DNA from: CAZTLI01 sp964614375
Lineage (GTDB): Bacteria > Chloroflexota > Anaerolineae > Aggregatilineales > Phototrophicaceae
Length of the DNA: 5,496 bases
Direction of reading: 5' to 3'
Assembly: GCA_964614375.1 (NCBI GenBank)
Contig: CAZTLI010000383.1
Span: 1-5,496 of the forward strand
Shown piece after piece: positions 1 through 5,496 of this stretch; the stretch's first letter is position 1, and each line of letters begins with the position of its first letter. The notes beneath the pieces were generated by a model. That model was not told the DNA's origin. It made no database searches and saw only the letters and a program-made list of their open reading frames with translations. A program made the translations under genes and the position numbers.

Positions 1-454
1 CAGACGTTTTGAACAGCACATTGGCGAGAAAGGTCGAAATGTGGTCGGCAAATTGCGGGAACTGCTTACGCGCGACAAGTGGTTTACGCATGACTTCGTG
101 ATTCCGCAGATATTCCATGACCACGAGCGACATTGCCTCGTTGTATTCATAAACTTGTGGCGCAAGTCCGGGTACAAGGTCGTTGTATAACGACAGCGCC
201 TGTGACTCAAAGCGCATCCGTTCGCGCGTGAGTGCCCATGATTCACCAGCGACACGCAGATAAGGCAGGGCTTGTTTGACGATGGCACATTGTGTGGGGT
301 CATTTTTATTTTCGATAATGAACACCAGATTCAAGTTGCCATCGCCCACTTCGCTGGCAGTCAGGTTGGCAGAATCCGGGAACAGCGTTTTCAGCTTCGA
401 GCGATTTCGCACATAGTCAATGACTGATTTTTCATCCAGTGCTTGATAGGTCAT
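1..454 (-). CDS. mtnK: S-methyl-5-thioribose kinase-like protein, C-terminus cut off by window edge
   Basis: Reading from an ATG at 454 leftwards gives 151 uninterrupted codons that run off the left edge; the family is about 400 residues, so roughly the first 40% is seen. MtnK phosphorylates the 1-hydroxyl of methylthioribose with ATP in the cytoplasm, as part of methionine salvage, and has a choline-kinase/APH-like fold. Visible family marks are the nucleotide-binding loop GDGNLN (37-42), the block VKQALPY...GESW (59-73) with the presumed ATP-binding Lys60, and the hinge segment VMEYL (112-116), followed by RK and a helix ending DHISTFL. These line up with Bacillus MtnK as I remember it. The hinge reads VMEYL where I recall VMEDL, so this may be a divergent paralogue with another 5-modified pentose as substrate. 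It is the last visible gene, 32 bases after the epimerase stop; only a weak AGG lies about 10 bases before the start. Confidence 0.85.
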   Translation of the reverse strand, partial: MTYQALDEKSVIDYVRNRSKLKTLFPDSANLTASEVGDGNLNLVFIIENKNDPTQCAIVKQALPYLRVAGESWALTRERMRFESQALSLYNDLVPGLAPQVYEYNEAMSLVVMEYLRNHEVMRKPLVARKQFPQFADHISTFLANVLFKTS

Positions 455-486
455 GCTTGGATACCTATTCCGACAGGTAAGCGCGG

Positions 487-1479
487 TTAACCCGGATACC
501 AGATTTGACGCGGGTCATCCGCGGCACGCACATAATCGTAGGACTCGTCAATGAGCCGCTTCAGGTCATAGTGTGGCTGCCAGTTCAGCAGGAATTTCGC
601 TTTAGCGTTGTCCAACCATGTTGAGTGATACGGTGTCGGGATTTCGACGGTGTTGAATCCGCGTGTTTCTGTTAGATAGTCGCCGGCTGTGCGATAGTTC
701 ACAGGTTCATCCATGCAGATGTTGAATGTTTGCTGCCGTGCTTTAGGATGGTCAATCGCTTTGAGCAGTGCCGCTCCTAAGTCATTCACATGCACAAAAT
801 TACGGCGCATGGGTTCGCCATTTGCGTCCAACATCACCGGGACGGTGGGTGTGCGTCGATATGCTGCGGCTTGTTCTGGACTGACTTCATCACACCAGCG
901 CGGCGCACCAAAAACATCCTCACCAAACGACAGTGAATATTTGAAATCGTCCTTTTCCATAATCCAGGGGGCGCGCAAGCAGCAGCCGTTCAGGTCGTAT
1001 TGGATGTAATATTGTTCTAACATCACTTCTTCGAGCACTTTAGAGAGGGCGTAACAGCCGGGATAGGCGGAATGTTTTTGCTGCTCGGTGACCGGGATAG
1101 GATGGGCATAATGGAAGTGCCCCATGCCTGCGTCACCGCCGACCATGATGAACTGTTGAAATGTGGCGCTCGTGCGGCAGGCTTCTAATAACCAGAACAA
1201 CCCTTTGACTGCGACATCCATGATGGATTCGGGCGTTTCTTTACTGGTCGCCAGATGCAAGACATGGGTCACGCCGGACGCCGCCGCAGCGACGACAGTA
1301 TTGTGCTCAATCGAGCCACGCGCAATTTCAAGGCGCGGATGTTCCGCTAAGACGCGGTTGTGACACAGCGCGCGAACGATGAAATTATCGTAGTCAGGCG
1401 TGTTGAGCAGTTGGGAGATAAATGCCCGCCCCACTTTGCCGGTTGCGCCCGTCACAAGGATGCGTTTTGGCTGTGTCAT
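487..1479 (-). CDS. NAD-dependent epimerase/dehydratase family protein (extended SDR)
   Basis: This is a 330-residue cytoplasmic oxidoreductase of the extended short-chain dehydrogenase family, normal in length. The Rossmann dinucleotide loop is GATGKVG (11-17) after the first strand RILVT. The active-site pair YxxxK is Y143-ALS-K147. RRNFVHVNDL in the second half is the usual C-terminal family block, and the end (NWQPHYDLKRLIDESYDYV) matches the typical 'W.P...L..gl...' tail. The catalytic Ser/Thr, which by spacing should fall near residue 115, appears as Gly in VGGDAGMG, so chemistry through the normal triad is uncertain. Members use NAD(P) on nucleotide sugars or free sugars (epimerases, dehydratases, uronate or aldose dehydrogenases); the sequence does not say which. 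Its place between a sugar permease and a pentose kinase suggests it converts the imported sugar. It starts 30 bases after the permease stop with no clear Shine-Dalgarno sequence. Confidence 0.85.
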   Translation of the reverse strand: MTQPKRILVTGATGKVGRAFISQLLNTPDYDNFIVRALCHNRVLAEHPRLEIARGSIEHNTVVAAAASGVTHVLHLATSKETPESIMDVAVKGLFWLLEACRTSATFQQFIMVGGDAGMGHFHYAHPIPVTEQQKHSAYPGCYALSKVLEEVMLEQYYIQYDLNGCCLRAPWIMEKDDFKYSLSFGEDVFGAPRWCDEVSPEQAAAYRRTPTVPVMLDANGEPMRRNFVHVNDLGAALLKAIDHPKARQQTFNICMDEPVNYRTAGDYLTETRGFNTVEIPTPYHSTWLDNAKAKFLLNWQPHYDLKRLIDESYDYVRAADDPRQIWYPG

Positions 1480-1509
1480 GAGTGTTCGCCCATCCGGTAG
1501 GGTTGCGCT

Positions 1510-2544
1510 CTATTCACTTTTGTCGCGCGGTTCTTTACCCGATAAAACAACATTTACAATCAGCGCTGCCATCAGCACAACGCCCGTGATGGTGTCTTTG
1601 AGATACACATCAATGGATGGGATATTGTCTAGCCCATTGCGAAGTGTGCCGTAAATCAACAGGCCAATCAGCGTTTGGGGGATACTGCCGCGCCCGCCTG
1701 TCAACGCCGTTCCGCCTAATACCACCGCGCCAATGGTGTCAATCAGAAAGCTAGGGACTTCGACGGGTTGGGCACTACCCAACCGTCCCATGCTGACCAG
1801 TCCTGCCAGTCCCGCCAGAAAACCGTTGAGTGTCAACGTAATCATGATGATGCGATTGGTATTGACACCGACCAGACGGGCGGCGGATTTGTTGGCGCCA
1901 GTCATATAGACATAACGTCCGAAGCGGGTGTAACGCAGGATCAGATGACCCAAGAGCATTGTCACGGCGGCGACGATAATAATGACGCGAAAACCATTTG
2001 TCCCACCGATGCGCCCGCTGCCGAGTACAACAGCAATATCAGGTAGTTGGCTGACGACGCGGCCTTTACTGATGAAGGTGTTCATACCGCCTGCAATCAG
2101 CCATACCGCCAGCGTAGACATGAATGTCGGTATCCGAAAGCGGGTGCTGGCAATACCACTGGCTAGACCGAACAGCGTCGCCACACCCAGCGCGCCGAGT
2201 GTGGGAAGGGGTTCTTGCAGGTCGAGCGTGACAAAGAGTTGTGCGGCGACCATGCCACTGAGACCGGCGATGGCAGCGATGCTGAGGTCGATTTCGCCCG
2301 TCAGCAGGACGAATGTCATCCCCGTGCCAAAAATGGCGAGTGTCGAGACTTGTGCCAGAATGTTATTCAGGTTGATTGGACGTAAAAAGCTCGGCGAAGC
2401 GAGGCTAAAGAAAATGCCTAGCGCGAGGAGTGTCCACAGGGGCGCAAGAATGGTCAGTCGTCGTATCCATACGCTCGATGTCGTTTCTGCGATTTCGCGA
2501 TCTTTTGAAATGTCTAGTGGTGGGGTTTCACTCTGCAAACTCAT
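1510..2544 (-). CDS. Sugar ABC transporter permease, RbsC/BPD_transp_2 family
   Basis: This is the 344-residue membrane subunit of the importer, normal length for the family. After a polar N-terminus of about 28 residues there are roughly ten hydrophobic stretches (about 31-50, 60-82, 88-106, 115-132, 138-157, 185-204, 232-254, 268-282, 288-300 and 317-334). Family signatures are GMTFVLLTGEIDLSIAA (75-91), the cytoplasmic coupling loop GANKSAARLVGVNTNRI (216-232) and LGGTALTGGRGS (276-287). It most likely works as a homodimer that passes the sugar delivered by the binding protein. Its ATG overlaps the stop of the ATPase gene as ATGA, and a GAGG lies 5 bases upstream inside the ATPase gene, so translation is probably coupled. 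Substrate specificity cannot be read from the sequence; the class includes ribose, xylose, galactose and AI-2 permeases. Confidence 0.93.
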   Translation of the reverse strand: MSLQSETPPLDISKDREIAETTSSVWIRRLTILAPLWTLLALGIFFSLASPSFLRPINLNNILAQVSTLAIFGTGMTFVLLTGEIDLSIAAIAGLSGMVAAQLFVTLDLQEPLPTLGALGVATLFGLASGIASTRFRIPTFMSTLAVWLIAGGMNTFISKGRVVSQLPDIAVVLGSGRIGGTNGFRVIIIVAAVTMLLGHLILRYTRFGRYVYMTGANKSAARLVGVNTNRIIMITLTLNGFLAGLAGLVSMGRLGSAQPVEVPSFLIDTIGAVVLGGTALTGGRGSIPQTLIGLLIYGTLRNGLDNIPSIDVYLKDTITGVVLMAALIVNVVLSGKEPRDKSE

Positions 2545-4022
2545 AAAAGCCTCATCAAAGTGTCTTTATTAATATTCTCATTGGGTAGTTCGGCGACCAC
2601 CTGTCCGCGTGACATCACGAGAATGCGGTCACATACGTCCAACACCGTCTCTGGTTCGCTGGATGCCACCAGTACCCCGTAACCTTGATTGCGGAAGTCG
2701 CGCAGAATATTCATGACTTCGCTCTTCGCCCCCACATCCATGCCGCGTGTGGGTTCGCTCATGACGAAGACTCTTGGTGGAAAGGCCATCCAGCGGGCGA
2801 TGACGACTTTTTGCTGATTGCCGCCACTCAATTTGCCAACGGGATTAAGCGGGTCGCGTGGCTGCACGTTGACTCGTTCAATGGGTATTTGCGCGATGTC
2901 GAGTTCTTGCTGTTGTCCCGGGATCCATGCACCAATACGATACAGGTGGGGCATGGTGATATTGCGGTAAATGGGTTGATCCATCAGCAGCGTCTTGCGG
3001 CGCGATTCGGTGGCATAAGCAAGACCGTGTTTGATGGCATAGGACGCGGAAAAATGTTTAGGGAATTGATGCCCATCCAGCGAGATTGTGCCGCTGTCGA
3101 AACGATACATCCCAAAAATCGCGCGGGCGACATCAAAGTGTCCCGCGCCAATCGCACCATATAGACCGACAATCTCGCCCGCGCCGACACTGAATGTAAC
3201 GTCGTCAAATACGTCGGCGGTTAGCGATTGAATGGTCAGTAAGTCTTGTGTAGTGGCGGGTTTTGCCTCTGTTTTTGTCGCGGCCTGAACCTCATGACCG
3301 AGCATCAACGAGATAATCTCATCCATACTGGTTTCGCGTCGTTGCAGCGTGTCGATTTTGCGTCCGTCGCGTAATACCGTGATGCGGTCAGCGACGCGCA
3401 TGACTTCTTCGATAAAATGCGAAATATAAATCACACTGCGATTGTCCTTGCGGAGCGCGGCAATAATTTCGACCAGGCGCTCGACTTCTGCGGGGGATAA
3501 GGCGGACGTGGGTTCGTCCATGATGAGCACCTGCGCGCCCGAAATCATAACGCGCAGCACTTCGACGACCTGCTGCGTACCCAGCGGGTAGCGAAACAGG
3601 GGTTGGCGGACATCGACGTGCTTAAAGCCGAGATTGGCGAGTTCCGCTGCGGCGATTTCTTCCATTCGTTTCCAATCAACCCATCCCCAGCGATTGGTAA
3701 GCGGGTCGCCCAGGAACATATTTTCAGCAACTGAAAGCTCCGGCATGACGCTGAGTTCCTGATGAATCATGCCGATGCCCCGTTTGAGCGCATCTTTTGG
3801 GGATTGTAAATGCACAAGCTCATCGCGAAGGTAGTATTCGCCGTCATACGATGTATAGATACCTGCGAGGATACGCATCAATGTCGATTTGCCTGCGCCA
3901 TTCTCACCGACCAGAGCGTGAGTCTCGCCCTGTTGCAGGTCGAAGTCAACAGTATCCAGCGCGCGTAAGCTCAAAAAGTGTTTTGAAATGTTCTTTAGTT
4001 GAATGATAGTTGGCGCGGTCAT
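2541..4022 (-). CDS. Sugar ABC transporter ATP-binding protein, two-domain RbsA/MglA type
   Basis: This 493-residue protein has two fused nucleotide-binding domains, as usual for CUT2 sugar importers; it powers uptake at the inner face of the membrane. Domain 1 has Walker A GENGAGKST (39-47), Q-loop Gln88, Walker B VLIMDEPTSAL (165-175) and switch His202; its signature reads YPLGTQQ (145-151) instead of the usual LS-x-G-x-QQ. Domain 2 begins near 261; its Walker A region, GLYGAIGAGHFD (286-297), has no Lys-Ser/Thr, its signature LSGGNQQ (398-404) is canonical, and its Walker B reads VMSEPTRGMDVGAK with Ser422 where Asp is expected. One composite site is therefore intact and the other degenerate. 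The start ATG follows an 88-base gap and has no recognisable Shine-Dalgarno sequence; a nearby upstream GTG is out of frame. Its stop overlaps the permease start. Confidence 0.94.
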   Translation of the reverse strand: MTAPTIIQLKNISKHFLSLRALDTVDFDLQQGETHALVGENGAGKSTLMRILAGIYTSYDGEYYLRDELVHLQSPKDALKRGIGMIHQELSVMPELSVAENMFLGDPLTNRWGWVDWKRMEEIAAAELANLGFKHVDVRQPLFRYPLGTQQVVEVLRVMISGAQVLIMDEPTSALSPAEVERLVEIIAALRKDNRSVIYISHFIEEVMRVADRITVLRDGRKIDTLQRRETSMDEIISLMLGHEVQAATKTEAKPATTQDLLTIQSLTADVFDDVTFSVGAGEIVGLYGAIGAGHFDVARAIFGMYRFDSGTISLDGHQFPKHFSASYAIKHGLAYATESRRKTLLMDQPIYRNITMPHLYRIGAWIPGQQQELDIAQIPIERVNVQPRDPLNPVGKLSGGNQQKVVIARWMAFPPRVFVMSEPTRGMDVGAKSEVMNILRDFRNQGYGVLVASSEPETVLDVCDRILVMSRGQVVAELPNENINKDTLMRLL

Positions 4023-4057
4023 TAGATTTCACAAATGATAAGCTAAATAATTTTGGG

Positions 4058-4089
4058 CAAAGGGTGATCATCACATCGACCACCCTTTG
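4058..4089 (-). terminator. Intercistronic stem-loop (partial terminator or mRNA stabiliser)
   Basis: A perfect 9-bp inverted repeat, CAAAGGGTG (4058-4066) and CACCCTTTG (4081-4089), has a 14-base loop. It lies 22 bases after the binding-protein stop and 36 bases before the ATPase start. In the minus-strand transcript it is followed by CCCAAAATTATTT, too poor in continuous U for a strong intrinsic terminator. Such hairpins after binding-protein genes are known to raise the amount of the first gene's mRNA over that of the membrane genes, by partial termination or by blocking 3' exonucleases. Which applies here cannot be decided from sequence. Confidence 0.55.
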
Positions 4090-4110
4090 TTTATGTCCAT
4101 TGTTAAAGGC

Positions 4111-5181
4111 TTAGAACAGGAACTGTTCTTCCAACCACAGTTGACCTTCGATTGAACTCAGGCCATAGTTAACCAGCTTCCAGGGTTCGTCCGCTAGATC
4201 GGGATTGCTGTCGATTTCGGCGGTGACCAGCGGGCCATCTGCCAACACGAAGAAGGGAATGGTCTCACGAGCTTGTTCGAGGCCAAGTGTGGCGGCCAAC
4301 GCGCCCGCGACCACCGACCAGCCATGAATACGGGTGGATGGATTGCGGGTTGTGGCTAACAAGCGACCATCAGCAACGGCTTCCAGTGCAGACGGCATCG
4401 CATCCACGCCGCCGACGACGACCTGCTCGCTCAGGCCAGCGTTGTCGATAACCTGACGCGCCGCCAATGCCATATCGTCATTGTCTGCGAAAATGGCTTT
4501 CAAATCAGGATGGCGATTCAGAACACTCTCGGTGATGTCTGCGGCGATGCTGACGTTCCAGTCGGCGGGTTGGTCATCAACCACTTCGATGTCCGGGAAT
4601 TCCGCTACGGCGTTCAGGAAGCCCTGACCGCGTGCCTGTGCGCCTGTGTGACCGGGTTGACCGCCGATATGGGCGATTTTACCAGAGCCACCCATTGACT
4701 GAATCACTTTGTCCATCACAGCGCGTGACAGGAATACGTTGTCGGGTGCGATAAAGCTGACAACACCCATCGCATCGAGTTGATCGAGAGGCGCGATCAG
4801 CGTATCCATACCGATAACAGGTGTACCAGCGTCAATCAGCGCCTGAATGGGTTCGACCAGTACGCCAATGGTATTGGGCTGTACGGCGACAAAATCCCAC
4901 TCTTGTGTGGCGATCTGGTCAAATTTGGCACGCTGCGCTACCGGGTCGAATTCGCCGTCGAACCATGTGATTTCGACATTGAGCAGACTCGCATAGTACA
5001 GGGCAGCATCCTGACCCTGGGCGTTCCAGCTACCTGCTAACCCGGCGCTCGACATGGCAGCGCGCAGCGGTTGACCTTGAGCAGCGGCACGTTGCAAGAA
5101 AAATGGCAGCAGGTTGGCGCCAAAAGCACCGGCACCAATGGCACTTGCTTTTAGAAAATTGCGGCGACTTAAACGGGACAT
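4111..5181 (-). CDS. Sugar ABC transporter substrate-binding protein with Tat signal (RbsB-like, Peripla_BP_4)
   Basis: This 356-residue extracytoplasmic receptor hands sugar to the permease. The N-terminus carries a textbook twin-arginine motif, SRRNFLK (5-11), then a hydrophobic stretch to about residue 30 and a likely cleavage site after RAAA (34), so it should be exported folded. No lipobox cysteine is present. The mature part is a two-lobed type I binding fold: an N-terminal lobe with DFVAVQPN (96-103) and GTPVIGMDT (119-127), then a C-terminal lobe with GGQPGHTGAQARGQGF (173-188), the ligand-contact segment FADNDDMALAA (231-241) and GGVDAMPSALEAVADGRL (257-274). These place it with ribose/galactose/AI-2-type receptors; ligand identity is open. 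The start is well supported by AGGAG at 5189-5193, 7 bases before the ATG. It is the first gene of the transporter set. Confidence 0.92.
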   Translation of the reverse strand: MSRLSRRNFLKASAIGAGAFGANLLPFFLQRAAAQGQPLRAAMSSAGLAGSWNAQGQDAALYYASLLNVEITWFDGEFDPVAQRAKFDQIATQEWDFVAVQPNTIGVLVEPIQALIDAGTPVIGMDTLIAPLDQLDAMGVVSFIAPDNVFLSRAVMDKVIQSMGGSGKIAHIGGQPGHTGAQARGQGFLNAVAEFPDIEVVDDQPADWNVSIAADITESVLNRHPDLKAIFADNDDMALAARQVIDNAGLSEQVVVGGVDAMPSALEAVADGRLLATTRNPSTRIHGWSVVAGALAATLGLEQARETIPFFVLADGPLVTAEIDSNPDLADEPWKLVNYGLSSIEGQLWLEEQFLF

Positions 5182-5188
5182 TTGAAAT

Positions 5189-5193
5189 CTCCT
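5189..5193 (-). promoter_or_regulatory. Ribosome binding site of the substrate-binding protein gene
   Basis: AGGAG on the minus strand, 7 bases before the ATG at 5181. It is the clearest Shine-Dalgarno site placed correctly for one of the five complete or partial genes starting in the window, which fits a receptor made in excess over the membrane parts. It fixes the start of the Tat-signal protein. Confidence 0.75.
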
Positions 5194-5253
5194 AAATATT
5201 TACTGATGCGAATAGTTGAAAAGGCATACACGTCTCTCTGTCTTGTCCATTGG

Positions 5254-5261
5254 CCTCCTTT
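5254..5261 (-). promoter_or_regulatory. Strong Shine-Dalgarno-like site without an established gene
   Basis: AAAGGAGG on the minus strand lies about 70 bases upstream of the binding-protein start. An ATG follows after only 3 bases (5250) and opens a 16-codon frame (MDKTERRVCLFNYSHQ) that ends with TAA at 5200-5202, just before the true ribosome site of the next gene. It could be a leader peptide that couples or regulates translation of the receptor, but the spacing is shorter than ideal and so short a frame can arise by chance. Confidence 0.25.
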
Positions 5262-5269
5262 CATGGATT

Positions 5270-5305
5270 ACTCATCAATAGCCCGGTAACTATCTATTGG
5301 TGAGT
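5270..5305. promoter_or_regulatory. 12-bp inverted repeat in the promoter gap, candidate operator or leader hairpin
   Basis: The arms ACTCATCAATAG (5270-5281) and CTATTGGTGAGT (5294-5305) are complementary at 11 of 12 positions, with a 12-base spacer. The single mismatch is T/G on the plus strand (5275 with 5300). The element lies in the gene-free stretch between the upstream partial gene and the binding-protein gene, about 90 bases before its start, a natural place for a repressor site or a 5'-leader hairpin. No T-run follows on the minus strand, so it does not look like a terminator. I could not identify a convincing -35/-10 pair nearby. Confidence 0.45.
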
Positions 5306-5332
5306 CGTGCAATGCTTGATATGATGGAAGAT

Positions 5333-5402
5333 ATGTTCATGTTTGTTCTCGCGGTGTAGCGGTTCTGGCAAGTTCCATACGGGTCGAGAATGGCATGAAC
5401 AT
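5333..5402. repeat. Long imperfect inverted repeat around the end of the upstream gene
   Basis: The outer arms ATGTTCATG (5333-5341) and CATGAACAT (5394-5402) pair perfectly over 9 bp. After a small internal loop (4 against 3 bases), TTCTCG (5346-5351) pairs with CGAGAA (5385-5390). In the minus-strand RNA a third helix, GUAUGG with CCG-C-UAC (one bulged C, one U-G pair), can close a loop of about 12 bases. The fold spans the last codons and the stop of the putative upstream gene. It might be a 3'-end or processing hairpin, or a chance structure. Confidence 0.35.
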
Positions 5403-5495
5403 TTCTTTTCTAATTGTTAAACCGGATTTAGCTTCTAACTGATGGAGAAGTGCATTAGGATCGCCATAATATAGGAGGTGCATATTTCTCCATAA
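5337..5495 (-). CDS. C-terminal tail of an unidentified upstream protein, possibly a LacI-type regulator
   Basis: A minus-strand frame enters from the right edge and stays open for 52 codons to a TGA at 5337-5339. The residues look protein-like: LLYYGDPNALLHQLEAKSG, a probable helix, then TIRKEMFMPFSTRMELARTATPREQT. I cannot name the family. The last dozen residues (TRMELARTATPR) recall the 'P-T-x-L-x-x-R-x-S-x-x-P' ending common to LacI/GalR regulators, and such regulators often sit beside CUT2 sugar operons, but the match is loose. An open frame of this length can also occur by chance. If real, it lies on the same strand about 155 bases before the binding-protein gene. Confidence 0.4.
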   Translation of the reverse strand, partial: LWRNMHLLYYGDPNALLHQLEAKSGLTIRKEMFMPFSTRMELARTATPREQT

Positions 5496-5496
5496 A

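Noticed and set aside
1982..2572. 196-codon plus-strand open frame opposite the permease gene
   Set aside because: It is antisense to a gene with clear family motifs, its composition is Arg/Ser/Pro-rich as expected for a shadow frame, and it has no recognisable domain.
5169..5264. 31-codon minus-strand frame starting ATGAAAGGAGGC and overlapping the receptor start
   Set aside because: No ribosome site precedes it, it uses the AAAGGAGG string as codons, and it overlaps the well-supported receptor start.
5255..5285. Hammerhead-like strings on the minus strand (TTGATGAG ... GAAA)
   Set aside because: The essential C of CUGAUGA is U here, there is no stem II between the two conserved strings, and no cleavage-site context is visible.
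5312..5359. Short plus-strand frame rich in Met (MLDMMEDMFMFVLAV)
   Set aside because: Only 15 codons with no Shine-Dalgarno site; composition comes from repeated ATG strings.
5465..5475. TATATTATG on the minus strand as a -10 promoter box
   Set aside because: No acceptable -35 hexamer at the right distance, and it falls inside the putative upstream coding tail.
5442..5493. Inverted repeat ATGGAGAA / TTCTCCAT with a 36-base spacer
   Set aside because: Only 8 bp with a long spacer, it lies within the putative upstream coding tail, and no further helix stacks on it in minus-strand RNA; chance is likely.
5182..5496. Possible SAM-type riboswitch upstream, expected for methionine-salvage genes
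   Set aside because: None of the conserved SAM riboswitch core strings or its helix layout could be found in the gap.

Overview
The window holds one minus-strand gene cluster, read from right to left, that looks like a sugar uptake and salvage operon. In transcription order it contains: the C-terminal tail of an unrecognised upstream gene (possibly a LacI-type regulator) entering from the right edge; a short regulatory gap; a Tat-exported sugar-binding protein; a duplicated-domain sugar ABC ATPase; a sugar ABC permease; an extended short-chain (NAD-dependent epimerase/dehydratase) protein; and the N-terminal 151 codons of a methylthioribose-kinase-like protein that runs off the left edge. The plus strand has open frames, but they are shadows of these genes.

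The binding protein, ATPase and permease form a complete CUT2-class (ribose/galactose/AI-2 type) importer in the usual order. The ATPase and permease overlap by ATGA and are very probably translationally coupled. The binding protein is separated from the ATPase by 88 bases containing a perfect 9-bp stem-loop, the sort of element that lets the first gene of such an operon be expressed more than the rest. The permease, epimerase and kinase genes are separated by only 30 to 32 bases, so all five are likely co-transcribed.

The most informative gene is the last one. Its N-terminus carries the GDGNLN loop and the VKQALPY...GESW block characteristic of S-methyl-5-thioribose kinase (MtnK). MtnK normally acts on methylthioribose made inside the cell from methylthioadenosine. 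Finding it behind a dedicated sugar importer and an oxidoreductase suggests that this organism imports methylthioribose, 5-deoxyribose or a related pentose, possibly oxidises or epimerises it, and phosphorylates it. This is inference; the downstream genes that would settle it lie outside the window.

Other points of interest are a clearly asymmetric ATPase (one intact ATP site, one degenerate), an epimerase whose catalytic Ser position reads Gly, and a 12-bp inverted repeat in the promoter gap. Base composition is moderate (about half G+C). The combination of a Tat-type binding protein without a lipobox, moderate GC and this operon type is compatible with an environmental Chloroflexota bacterium, but that is a weak guess from general impression.
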